This document shows, one piece after another, positions 6,955 to 14,162 of a stretch of 19,376 bases of DNA. Source of the stretch: Eubacterium sp. (lineage in GTDB: Bacteria; Bacillota; Clostridia; Lachnospirales; Lachnospiraceae); contig JALFIK010000225.1 of assembly GCA_022776205.1 (NCBI GenBank), positions 1 through 19,376 of the forward strand, written 5' to 3'. Each line of letters starts with the position of its first letter. The first letter of the stretch is position 1. Made by a program: the position numbers and the translations under genes. A model generated the notes under the pieces. It was given only the letters and a program-made list of their open reading frames with translations. It had not been told where the DNA came from and did not search any database.

Positions 6955-6982
6955 ATTATACAATATATTCTGTAAATAACAA
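6955..6982 (-). promoter_or_regulatory. Promoter of the six-gene vWA/kinase/PP2C operon
   Basis: On the minus strand TTGTTA (6977-6982) and a perfect TATAAT (6955-6960) are separated by 16 nt, predicting a start near 6948 and a leader of about 54 nt. It lies between the asnS stop (7017) and vWA1. No stable terminator for asnS is visible in this gap, so some read-through from asnS is possible. Confidence 0.6.
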
Positions 6983-7016
6983 ATCCATTTATATAATACT
7001 TTGCTATAATTTATTG

Positions 7017-8396
7017 TTACAGGTCACAATTATTTACGGTTCTCGGGAAAGGAATTACATCCCGGATATTGGACACGCCGGTAAGGTACATGACACATCT
7101 TTCAAATCCAAGGCCAAATCCGGAATGATGTGTGGATCCGTATTTTCTTAGATCGAGATAAAATTCATATCCCTTTTCGGAAAGTCCCGCCTCATACATT
7201 CTCCTTTTTAACGTATCATAATCATCCTCTCTCTGGCTTCCGCCGATAATCTCACCAATTCCCGGAACCAGACAGTCCATGGCAGCTACGGTCTTTCCAT
7301 CCGGATTTAATTTCATATAAAAAGCTTTAATTCCTTTTGGATAATCTGTGACAAATACCGGGCGCTTAAAAACCTCCTCTGTAAGAAACCTTTCATGTTC
7401 CGTCTGAAGATCCGTTCCCCAGGATACTTTGTATTCAAATTTATCGTTGTGTTGTTCCAGAATTTCCACCGCCTCGGTATAAGTTACATGTCCAAACTCA
7501 GAATGCAGGACATGATTCAGGCGATCAATGAGTCCCTTATCCACAAATTTATTTAAAAATTCCATCTCTTCCGGCGCATTTTTCATGACGTAAGAAATAA
7601 TATATTTAAGCATGGCCTCTGCCACATCCATATCATCTTTAAGATCCGCAAAAGCCATCTCCGGTTCCACCATCCAGAACTCGGCAGCATGCCGTGCCGT
7701 ATTGGAATTTTCTGCACGGAATGTCGGACCGAAAGTATAAATATTCCGGAAAGCCTGAGCGAAAGTTTCTCCATTGAGCTGTCCACTTACGGTGAGATTG
7801 GTCTGTTTTCCAAAAAAATCTTCTGAGTAGTCTACTTCTCCGTCTTTCATCGGCACATGGGACAAATCCATTGTCGTCACCTGAAACATCTCCCCGGCTC
7901 CCTCACAGTCACTCGCCGTGATCAGCGGGGTATTTACATAGACAAATCCTCTTTCCTGAAAAAACTGGTGGATGGCAAAAGCCGCCATGGAACGAATTCG
8001 GAACACTGCCTGGAAAGTATTCGTCCGTGGACGAAGATGAGAAATCGTTCGCAGATATTCCAGACTATGGCGTTTTTTTTGTAAAGGATAATCCGGCGCG
8101 GAAGCTCCCTCCAGTGTCACAGAGGATGCCTGAATTTCAAAAGGCTGCTTTGCCTGTGGCGTTGCAACCAATGTTCCCTCCACGATCACTGCCGCCCCCA
8201 CATTCATTTTTGAAATATCTTTAAAATTAGACAGATCTTCCCCATATACAACCTGAATCGGTTCAAAAAATGTACCGTCATGAAGCATCAGAAAACCAAA
8301 ATGTTTCGATCCTCGTATACTTCGTACCCATCCGCTTACTTTTATTTCTTTATCGATATATTTCTCCTTATTTTTATGGATATCTCTGATTGTCAT
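7017..8396 (-). CDS. asnS: Asparaginyl-tRNA synthetase
   Basis: 459 residues from the ATG at 8396 (reads MTIRDIHK), chosen because AAGGAG lies 7 nt upstream; an in-frame codon at 8414 lies upstream of that site. It charges tRNA-Asn with asparagine. The N-terminal OB-fold anticodon-binding domain (about 1-110) has IKVSGWVRSIRGSKHFGFL. The class II catalytic domain follows: motif 2 region FRAENSNTARHAAEFWMVEP and motif 3 GFGLGFERCVMYLTG, ending with the typical NIRDVIPFPRT. Length is normal for bacterial AsnRS. The short upstream gap has no T-box leader, so regulation by that route is unlikely. It is a housekeeping gene between two accessory blocks. Confidence 0.96.
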   Translation of the reverse strand: MTIRDIHKNKEKYIDKEIKVSGWVRSIRGSKHFGFLMLHDGTFFEPIQVVYGEDLSNFKDISKMNVGAAVIVEGTLVATPQAKQPFEIQASSVTLEGASAPDYPLQKKRHSLEYLRTISHLRPRTNTFQAVFRIRSMAAFAIHQFFQERGFVYVNTPLITASDCEGAGEMFQVTTMDLSHVPMKDGEVDYSEDFFGKQTNLTVSGQLNGETFAQAFRNIYTFGPTFRAENSNTARHAAEFWMVEPEMAFADLKDDMDVAEAMLKYIISYVMKNAPEEMEFLNKFVDKGLIDRLNHVLHSEFGHVTYTEAVEILEQHNDKFEYKVSWGTDLQTEHERFLTEEVFKRPVFVTDYPKGIKAFYMKLNPDGKTVAAMDCLVPGIGEIIGGSQREDDYDTLKRRMYEAGLSEKGYEFYLDLRKYGSTHHSGFGLGFERCVMYLTGVSNIRDVIPFPRTVNNCDL

Positions 8397-8486
8397 CACT
8401 AATCTCCTTCTCATTTTTCTTCTGTTTATATTCTAAACGAATTCTATAAAAATTACCATCTTATTTTCGCTCCAATGTACAGACTG

Positions 8487-8529
8487 AAAAACCCATTGTA
8501 CAACACAAAATGTTATACAATGGATTTTT
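8487..8529 (-). terminator. Hairpin terminator after secreted protein gene, copy 1 of a repeat
   Basis: Arms CCATTGTA (8493-8500) and TACAATGG (8516-8523) pair perfectly. An inner AACA/TGTT pair continues inside, and five A-T pairs continue outside after one mismatch. On the minus strand it begins directly after the stop of the 8530-9537 gene and ends in TTTTT. A T-rich run follows on the plus strand as well. The core is almost identical to the hairpin at 11103-11147. Confidence 0.75.
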
Positions 8530-9537
8530 TTATATTTTTTTCTTTAGTCTATATATATTACAGGATTGATCTGTCAGCTTATTGGAAACATACATTATAT
8601 AAATTTTTCTTCCAGGCAAAACTTTAATCCCTTCCGGCTCACGAAACGTCAGTTTTTTTGCACCATGGACAACCATTGAATTATAGACTCCCGTGTTATA
8701 ATGATAGGCGCGAATCACTGTCGGCTGATACCGTCTCGAAGAATCATATGTCTTTAAAAAAGAGTTTCTCGGACTTCCTTCGATTGTATAGATTGTTGAT
8801 TTATAAATGTCAAATCCCTGGAAATCACCTGTGGTCGGCCAGAGACAAAACTGTCTGACCGGAGTATCCGGATTAATATAAAGTCCGTCCACCAGATTGT
8901 AAATCTGATAATACTGCATTCCCTTATAAGTATAGCGCACTGCCATACGTGTACTGTCCTGATTAATTGCCGGATAAACATTCGTTGCATATTTCCCGTC
9001 TGTGCCCATAGGAATCTGATACTGCACAGGTCCGTGTCCAGTCAGCGTAGTATACTTTTTATAACGAAACCCCGTGATTGCCTGGGATACATCCGAGCCT
9101 TTTTTACAGTCACTTCCTGTCCATAGCCAGGTTCTCCCGTTGGATATGGAGCAATCCAGATTTGTGGCATGCCCAAAACGTCTTAACGTCATATAATCTT
9201 TAAGATAGCGCCCAAACCCTTTATATTTTACTCTTGTAACACGCAGATTACCAGTATGGACACTTGTCATCTGTATGTAATAATAGTATTTTGAATCCAT
9301 GGTATAAGATTGTACCCATCGCTTCGATGCCGGTTTCGTCACCTCATGGATCACTTTTAAATCACTTGATGAAGGTTCTTTCGGTGTAATGTCTGTCTCT
9401 TTCTTTTTTTTCTTTTTTGACTTTTTTGTCGTCTTCACTGTCTTGGCCTTTGCCTGTGCAGCAATCGATGTCTTTGGGAAAGCAAGACAACAGCAAAGAC
9501 TTAAAACAATTAGAAGCATGAGTTTTGATTTCTTCAT
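8530..9537 (-). CDS. Secreted helveticin-J-like protein
   Basis: 335 residues from the ATG at 9537, chosen because AAGGAG lies about 7 nt upstream and a signal peptide begins there; the frame is open further up but without a site. Residues 1 to about 25 are a Sec signal (KK followed by LMLLIVLSLCCCLAF, then SIAA-QA). Next is a lysine-rich linker (KKSKKKKKKE), then a folded domain of about 280 residues. Patterns resembling helveticin J / class III bacteriocins are SKYYYYIQM, a GHATNLDCS and TWLWTGSD pair, YYQIYNLVDG, GDFQGFDIY and FREPEGIKVLPGRKIYIMYV. That family is a beta-propeller-like large bacteriocin/S-layer-associated group. The match is from memory, so it could equally be a surface or cell-wall protein. 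The gene stands alone, with no immunity gene recognised, divergent from 9637. Confidence 0.55.
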   Translation of the reverse strand: MKKSKLMLLIVLSLCCCLAFPKTSIAAQAKAKTVKTTKKSKKKKKKETDITPKEPSSSDLKVIHEVTKPASKRWVQSYTMDSKYYYYIQMTSVHTGNLRVTRVKYKGFGRYLKDYMTLRRFGHATNLDCSISNGRTWLWTGSDCKKGSDVSQAITGFRYKKYTTLTGHGPVQYQIPMGTDGKYATNVYPAINQDSTRMAVRYTYKGMQYYQIYNLVDGLYINPDTPVRQFCLWPTTGDFQGFDIYKSTIYTIEGSPRNSFLKTYDSSRRYQPTVIRAYHYNTGVYNSMVVHGAKKLTFREPEGIKVLPGRKIYIMYVSNKLTDQSCNIYRLKKKI

Positions 9538-9575
9538 AAAAAATCTCCTTATTTCTCCCCTTATGTCCTGTAATT

Positions 9576-9604
9576 TTTTCACAAAATGTAGTATAGTATA
9601 TAAA
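9576..9604 (+). promoter_or_regulatory. Probable promoter of cytidylate-kinase-like gene
   Basis: TTTTCA (9576-9581), 17 nt, TATAAA (9599-9604), followed 20 nt later by the AGGAGG of the gene at 9637. The 99-bp divergent gap must also hold the promoter of the secreted protein on the other strand, which I could not assign. Confidence 0.4.
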
Positions 9605-9636
9605 GAAACATAAATCAGACAGGAGGATGTAGCAGT

Positions 9637-10611
9637 ATGAAAACTACGGACGAACAGGAACGCAAAATAGCCACCCGGCTTTATGATCTTGACAAGCAAG
9701 TATACGAGACCACCGGCAGCAGTTTGGGACGGGTGTTCCCGTCCAGCCCTTCTTTTGCCCTTCAGAAAATTATTGATTCCCTCAAAATCAACCGGGAACA
9801 TTTTCTGAAAAATGAAATGATTCTGATTTCCAATATGATTGCCACGATACGCGATGAAGAAAAAGCCGCACCACTGAGAGAGGAACTAAAGGAAGTCGAA
9901 CAGGATATTCTGTCTTACAATCCGGAAATCATCCTTCCTCACAGCATTGACAGCAGTGATGCCATGGCATCCCGCCGTTTTTCCTCTGATAACCATCTGG
10001 TCATCTGCATCAGCAGACAGTACGGTACCGGCGGACATACCATTGGATATCAGCTTGCCCAGCGCCTCGGCATTGCTTATTATGATAAAGAAATCATCCA
10101 TATGGCCTGTGAGCGCATGGGAATCAGCTCAAATAACATAACCGATCTGGACGATGATAATCCATCCTCTTCCAAACACCGCAGAACCGGCCTTGGAAAA
10201 ATCGGAAAGAAAATTTTTTCCAACCAGTCAGACATGCTCTTTTTTAATCAGAGCAACCTCATCTGTGAGATGGCAGCAAAAGAAAGCTGCATTATCATGG
10301 GACGTTGTGCAGATGTCGTCCTGAAAAATAACCATATTCCTCATTTATCCATTTTCCTGTCCGCTCCTTTCAGAGAAAGGGTAAAATATGAAATGGGTAT
10401 TTCCGGAACAGATCATAAAATCGCTTCGGATACCGTAAAAAAAATGGATCAGAATCGCAAAAACTATTATCAGTATTATACCGGACAGCAATGGGGATAT
10501 GCCGGAAACTACGATTTGTGTGCTAACACCTTTTTTTACGGTCATGAGGAAACCATTCAGATTCTGTACAATATGGCAGTGCTATCCTGCAGCAAATCTG
10601 AAAACCAGTAA
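9637..10611 (+). CDS. Cytidylate kinase-like family protein
   Basis: 324 residues. The C-terminal about 200 residues have the cytidylate-kinase-like fold common in Lachnospiraceae. A P-loop-type segment VICISRQYGTGGHTIG (about 124-139) lacks the GKS/GKT lysine usual in P-loops, as is typical of this subfamily. It is followed by YYDKEIIHMA, SCIIMGRCADVVL and LSIFLSAPFRERV. The N-terminal about 115 residues are a helical extension of unknown role (e.g. LREELKEVEQDIL). It probably binds nucleotide and may phosphorylate CMP or another small substrate, but members are distinct from housekeeping Cmk and the true substrate is unproven. AGGAGG lies 10 nt before the ATG, a little long. Downstream 129 nt hold no terminator, so it may be cotranscribed with 10741. 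Confidence 0.75.
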   Translation: MKTTDEQERKIATRLYDLDKQVYETTGSSLGRVFPSSPSFALQKIIDSLKINREHFLKNEMILISNMIATIRDEEKAAPLREELKEVEQDILSYNPEIILPHSIDSSDAMASRRFSSDNHLVICISRQYGTGGHTIGYQLAQRLGIAYYDKEIIHMACERMGISSNNITDLDDDNPSSSKHRRTGLGKIGKKIFSNQSDMLFFNQSNLICEMAAKESCIIMGRCADVVLKNNHIPHLSIFLSAPFRERVKYEMGISGTDHKIASDTVKKMDQNRKNYYQYYTGQQWGYAGNYDLCANTFFYGHEETIQILYNMAVLSCSKSENQ

Positions 10612-10740
10612 TGTTTCTTTTATTAACATTATATTAACACATATTTCCATAAAAATACATGGTTTTATAACAAAAATGTAATATTTTTTATCTCAGACTA
10701 CGATAATAATAAAAGACAATATACAAAACAGGAGGAAAAA

Positions 10741-11100
10741 ATGAAGTTTCACCGAGTCTTACTCTTTACATCTATACAAATGGATATCACTCCCGTGGGA
10801 GAAGATCTCCACGTTCTTCTCACCTGCGATGGAGAAAACCGAATCGGCTGTACCGCTTTTTCCACTCCGGTACCGGATTCCGATCCGGTAACCTGCGAGA
10901 CTTCCATCATCAGCGATTCAGAACATCCGGAGAATCTTTTCTGCATTTATGTTGCCGAAAACCTCGCAAAAAAAACCGGCCAGAGAGTTCTGTGTACCGG
11001 GGGAATTTTTGTGGATAATCCGGAGGAACATCAGATTGAAAAACTCTATGAAAATGTAGACGAAATGATTCTTGACTGGGTAAATTTTCTCACAGATTAA
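10741..11100 (+). CDS. Small LpdD/PAC4-like protein (tentative)
   Basis: 119 residues with AGGAGG 5 nt before the ATG. No signal or membrane segment. The pattern PVGEDLHVLLTCDGENRIGC followed by helices and a closing acidic segment recalls the small fold annotated as 'proteasome assembly chaperone 4'/LpdD-like in Firmicutes. Those proteins carry a G-x-D-L-x-V strand, a glycine turn and an IG motif, and LpdD assists UbiD-type decarboxylases. No such decarboxylase is in the window. Its stop is followed at once by the bidirectional terminator hairpin. Function is not established; the family call rests on motif memory only. Confidence 0.45.
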   Translation: MKFHRVLLFTSIQMDITPVGEDLHVLLTCDGENRIGCTAFSTPVPDSDPVTCETSIISDSEHPENLFCIYVAENLAKKTGQRVLCTGGIFVDNPEEHQIEKLYENVDEMILDWVNFLTD

Positions 11101-11102
11101 AA

Positions 11103-11147
11103 AAAGAATCCATTGTACAGCACAAAATGTTATACAATGGATTCTTT
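11103..11147. terminator. Bidirectional terminator hairpin, copy 2 of a repeat
   Basis: A perfect 15-bp stem (11103-11117 with 11133-11147; core CCATTGTA/TACAATGG) encloses a 15-nt loop. It starts two bases after the stop of the plus-strand gene at 10741. Read on the minus strand, the hairpin ends in TTTTTTT, so it also serves the convergent LytTR gene. The core from CCATTGTA to GGATT matches the hairpin at 8487-8529 at all but one base. Confidence 0.85.
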
Positions 11148-11194
11148 AATTGCCGGTTCTGAGTCTGCACCTCATTGTATGGTGTGACAGCCTC

Positions 11195-11896
11195 TCATTC
11201 ATTTTCCAGATAATCAAGATATCTTGCCTTCGTCTCCATATATCTGGACTGGCTGATCGGGAGTTTCTCCCCATTTTCCAGTACAATTTCATATTTTTCG
11301 AGCTGGAGAACGTGCATCAGATTTACTGCATAGCTTTTATGGCACTGCATAAAATAATGCCCGTGTTCGTATTTCAGAAAATCTGATATTTTCAGATTGA
11401 TTGATTTAATCAATCCATCGCTCCCATAGATATTGAGCTTTCTTTTGTCACTTTCCACATAAAAAATTCTCGTATAGGGGATCGTGAATATTCCCTGTTT
11501 GTTAATTACCGTAAAATTCTTTTCCCGGGAAAGACTGAGCTCCTTTAAAGCCTTCCTGAGTGCTTTGCGAACATGTCCTTCATTAAGCGGTCTGGAGAGA
11601 ATATAGGTCGGGTTGGAACAAAACACTTCAAATATCGTCGGATTCAACTCTGTCATGTAAATAATTTTTACATTCGGATGAAGTTCCTGCAGGCGCTTTG
11701 AATATTCAACAATATCCATAGGATTCTTCTCCAGAGCGAGAAACAGTATTTTATAGATACCGCCCTTCCTTATATCTTCTTTCAATTCGCTCTCTTTGTC
11801 CCATCTTTTAATCTGGACATGCGGACACTCCTGTGCAATGATTTCCCCCAGCTGATACGCTACTTTTTCATCATATTCTAAAATGCCAATATTCAT
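11195..11896 (-). CDS. LytTR-family response regulator with atypical receiver
   Basis: 233 residues, AGGAGG 7 nt before the ATG. The N-terminal about 125 residues are a CheY-like receiver. The strand that normally ends in the phosphorylated Asp (FLD-I-E) reads LFLALE, with Ala at position 54, and the usual conserved Lys is Arg (ILSRPL). Thus normal phosphorylation is unlikely. The C-terminal 100 residues are a LytTR DNA-binding domain (FTIPYTRIFYVESDKRKLNI, MQCHKSYAVNLMHV, LPISQSRY). No histidine kinase is adjacent. LytTR regulators often control bacteriocin, competence or surface genes. The secreted helveticin-like gene 1.7 kb away is a possible target (inference). A possible 10-codon leader ORF overlaps its ribosome site. 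Confidence 0.85.
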   Translation of the reverse strand: MNIGILEYDEKVAYQLGEIIAQECPHVQIKRWDKESELKEDIRKGGIYKILFLALEKNPMDIVEYSKRLQELHPNVKIIYMTELNPTIFEVFCSNPTYILSRPLNEGHVRKALRKALKELSLSREKNFTVINKQGIFTIPYTRIFYVESDKRKLNIYGSDGLIKSINLKISDFLKYEHGHYFMQCHKSYAVNLMHVLQLEKYEIVLENGEKLPISQSRYMETKARYLDYLENE

Positions 11897-11907
11897 AACG
11901 CATCCTC

Positions 11908-11940
11908 CTAGTCAATACCTCCTCCTTGTTCCTGATTCAT
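11908..11940 (-). CDS. Possible 10-residue leader peptide upstream of LytTR gene
   Basis: An ATG at 11940 with GAGGAG 7 nt upstream opens ten codons (MNQEQGGGID) closing in TAG at 11908-11910. The stop overlaps the start of the AGGAGG that serves the regulator, an arrangement suited to translational coupling. It lies on the predicted transcript from the extended -10 promoter at 11980. Its small size means it could be chance. Confidence 0.35.
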   Translation of the reverse strand: MNQEQGGGID

Positions 11941-11979
11941 TTATTATCTCCTCGAAGGGTAGTATTTATAATATATTAA

Positions 11980-11988
11980 ATTATAACA
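11980..11988 (-). promoter_or_regulatory. Extended -10 promoter of LytTR regulator
   Basis: The minus strand reads TG-T-TATAAT (11980-11988), a perfect extended -10, with A-rich DNA upstream and no recognisable -35. Predicted start near 11973, about 77 nt before the regulator's ATG. Between here and the phosphoesterase stop (12047) there are only weak A/T-rich inverted repeats. Confidence 0.5.
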
Positions 11989-12046
11989 TACGGGGGATTT
12001 TTTTTATTTTTATTTATGGCAATTAGAACCTTAATTTTGACATTCC

Positions 12047-12673
12047 TTATAGAATGACCATTTGTTTTCTTCTCTTATCATTTTCAATCCACTCGTCAAG
12101 AGTAAGGGGGACATAATCAGAAAACATGCAGAAACAGTTTATCATATTACAGGGAATCGGAACAGGTTCCCTGTCGTACTTTCCCTGACGTTTCGTCTTC
12201 CTTGTAATTTCACAGAATTTCTGTACCAGCTGTTCATCCTGCGTATTATGCACATGCCCATAGAGCATATAAGTTGTCCCTTCCCCTTTCCTGTTTTTCC
12301 GATACTGACCGTTATAACAGAATACAGGATAATGGGACAAAATCACCTTCCGGCGATTATCATGCATTTCCGCATAGGGTTTGATCCACACAAATCTTTC
12401 TTTATGAAATTCTTTTTCCTTAATATAAGAGTCATGATTTCCCGTAATCAGATAAAGGGTTCCGTTTAACAGATTTAAGATCCGATTGGTCTCCTCCGCC
12501 TTTCCGACAGAAAAATCACCGAGAATCACCACTTCATCTCCCGGACGCACTTTGCTGTTCCACTGGGAAATCATATATGCATTCATCTTTTCTGCAGAGT
12601 CAAAACCTCTGCAGTCCATCTGGGTATTCAGATTCTCATGAAAAAAATGAAGATCCGAAATATAATATCTCAT
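12047..12673 (-). CDS. Calcineurin-like metallophosphoesterase
   Basis: 208 residues. The two-metal phosphoesterase motifs occur in order: YISDLHFFHEN (D7, H9), LGDFSVGK (D53), TGNHDSY (N79, H80), LSHYP and YGHVHN. It is cytoplasmic, with no signal peptide. Small proteins of this type with SDLHFFHEN starts are common in Firmicutes and phages and are of unknown specificity, probably hydrolysing a phosphomono- or diester. AAGGA lies about 7 nt before the ATG and overlaps the stop region of the 28-residue membrane protein upstream, so the two are coupled. It is the last gene of the araB-CoA-transferase run. No strong terminator follows. Confidence 0.85.
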   Translation of the reverse strand: MRYYISDLHFFHENLNTQMDCRGFDSAEKMNAYMISQWNSKVRPGDEVVILGDFSVGKAEETNRILNLLNGTLYLITGNHDSYIKEKEFHKERFVWIKPYAEMHDNRRKVILSHYPVFCYNGQYRKNRKGEGTTYMLYGHVHNTQDEQLVQKFCEITRKTKRQGKYDREPVPIPCNMINCFCMFSDYVPLTLDEWIENDKRRKQMVIL

Positions 12674-12685
12674 CCTCTGTTCCTT

Positions 12686-12772
12686 CTAAAATCCAAATGT
12701 TCCGCGAATCAGTGTAAGGGCCAGGATTGCCAGCAGTAATACTACACAATAAATGATTTGTCTTTTTCTCAT
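12686..12772 (-). CDS. 28-residue single-pass membrane protein
   Basis: A short ORF with AAGGAG exactly 7 nt before its ATG. It encodes a basic N-terminus (MRKRQ), a single uninterrupted hydrophobic helix (about residues 6-22, IIYCVVLLLAILALTLI) and a short RGTFGF tail. It fits tightly between the CoA-transferase stop (12790) and the phosphoesterase start (12673), with 17 and 12 nt gaps. The site, the positive-inside layout and the operon fit all support a real small protein. Function unknown. Confidence 0.6.
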   Translation of the reverse strand: MRKRQIIYCVVLLLAILALTLIRGTFGF

Positions 12773-12789
12773 CTCTCTTCTCCTTGTTT

Positions 12790-14130
12790 TTATCTGCGGT
12801 TCGAACGCCGCCATATTTTTCTTTTCTCAGCTTCCTTAATAAGCTCCATTCGAAAATCCGGATGGGCCAGGGAAATGAGCCCTTCGGCCCTCTCCCATGT
12901 AGAGCGTCCCTCCATATTGATCACACCATATTCCGTCGCAAGAAAATACACCTGACTTCTCGGCGAAGTGATGATATCCCCATTAAATTGAGGTAATACC
13001 CGTGAATGAAGTTTTCCATCCTTGTCCGTATATGTTGAGCTCATACAAATAAAGGCTTTCCCGCCCCGGGCGGAGGAGGCTCCGATCAGAAAATCAAGCT
13101 GTCCTCCGGTTCCACTGATTTGCCGGGCACCGAAACTTTCTGAAGATACCTGCCCGTAAAGATCCACGGAAACACAGCTGTTTATGGACACCATATTATC
13201 AATCCGGGCAATCACATCCGGGCGATTTACATATTCCAGCGGATAGGCCGCCACCCCGTGATTATCATCCAGCCATTCATATAACTCAGAGGAACCGATG
13301 GCAACACCAAAAACACCCTTGCCACGATCAATCGTCTTTAACTTATTTGTAAGTTTTCCCGCCTTATACAAATGGAGATAGGCATCCGAACATAATTCGG
13401 TATGCATCCCAAGGTCCCTGAGATCAGACTGTGCCAGCAATTCTCCCAGGGCATTTGGCATACTTCCGATTCCAAGCTGCAAAGTAGAGCCATCCGCGAT
13501 ATAAGGCAGCAGATTGCGGGCAATCTGCCTGTCCACCGGTGTCGGATCATAACAACGTCCGGTGGAAAATGGCTCATGAGGACCCTCCACAATATAATCC
13601 ACCTCAGATACATGGATACATTCTCCATATCCCCCATGAATCTTTGGCATATGCTCATTGACTTCCACAATAACCGTATCCGCATTCTGTACGATCGGAC
13701 CGGCCACTCCCGTATTTACAGAATAATTAAAATATCCATGTTTATCCATGGGTGATACACTCACCATTACCACATTTACATTAAGAAAATATTTGTAATA
13801 TGCAGCATTATTGTGAAATACCATTGGAATGTAGTAACACATTCCCCGGTCACATAGCTTTCGTTCATAGGCCGAGCAGTGCCATGTATGATAAATAAAG
13901 TGCTCCTGGCTTTCATCACATTCTGCCACTTCAATCGGGCCTTCAATCAGATTTCCTCTGATTTTTACATCAAAGAGTTCTTCCTTTCTTTTTGCCAGGG
14001 CCTGATCCAGAAGAACCGGTTTTCCGAGAGAACTGGTATAATCCACCCAGTCTCCGCTCTTTACCACACTGACCGCCTCTTCCGGTGTCCGGAGTTTTTC
14101 TTTATATTCTTTTCTAAAATCTTTTAGCAT
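12790..14130 (-). CDS. Butyryl-CoA:acetate CoA-transferase-like enzyme
   Basis: 446 residues, the usual length for family I CoA-transferases of the Cat1/But/AbfT group. These move CoA between an acyl-CoA and acetate (or another acid) through a glutamyl-CoA thioester. The catalytic Glu is in GMHTELCSDA (E245). The oxyanion/CoA motifs LQLGIGSMPNALG (218-230) and QISGTGGQLDFLIG are present. The protein starts like the Roseburia butyryl enzyme (FRKEYKEKL, VKSGDWVDY) and ends with the same IWRRSNR. Central parts differ, so butyryl-, propionyl-, 4-hydroxybutyryl- and other acyl-CoA specificities cannot be told apart. It starts 32 nt after ribulokinase with AAGGAG upstream. With Pta nearby it fits acetate-linked fermentation. 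Confidence 0.8.
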   Translation of the reverse strand: MLKDFRKEYKEKLRTPEEAVSVVKSGDWVDYTSSLGKPVLLDQALAKRKEELFDVKIRGNLIEGPIEVAECDESQEHFIYHTWHCSAYERKLCDRGMCYYIPMVFHNNAAYYKYFLNVNVVMVSVSPMDKHGYFNYSVNTGVAGPIVQNADTVIVEVNEHMPKIHGGYGECIHVSEVDYIVEGPHEPFSTGRCYDPTPVDRQIARNLLPYIADGSTLQLGIGSMPNALGELLAQSDLRDLGMHTELCSDAYLHLYKAGKLTNKLKTIDRGKGVFGVAIGSSELYEWLDDNHGVAAYPLEYVNRPDVIARIDNMVSINSCVSVDLYGQVSSESFGARQISGTGGQLDFLIGASSARGGKAFICMSSTYTDKDGKLHSRVLPQFNGDIITSPRSQVYFLATEYGVINMEGRSTWERAEGLISLAHPDFRMELIKEAEKRKIWRRSNRR

Positions 14131-14162
14131 GGCACCACTCTCCTTATATCAAAGGCATCCGT

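Noticed and set aside
8397..8529. Possible T-box leader for asnS.
   Set aside because: The gap is only 133 nt, is partly occupied by the upstream gene's terminator, and contains no T-box-like GGTGG sequence or antiterminator stem.
8530..9537. Lipoprotein signal in the LSLCCC region of the secreted protein.
   Set aside because: The residue before the cysteines is Leu rather than Gly/Ala/Ser, so it does not fit a lipobox; an ordinary Sec cleavage after SIAA is more likely.
13402..13755. Plus-strand ORF of 117 codons opposite the CoA-transferase.
   Set aside because: Antisense shadow of a strongly supported enzyme with its catalytic Glu motif; no ribosome site.
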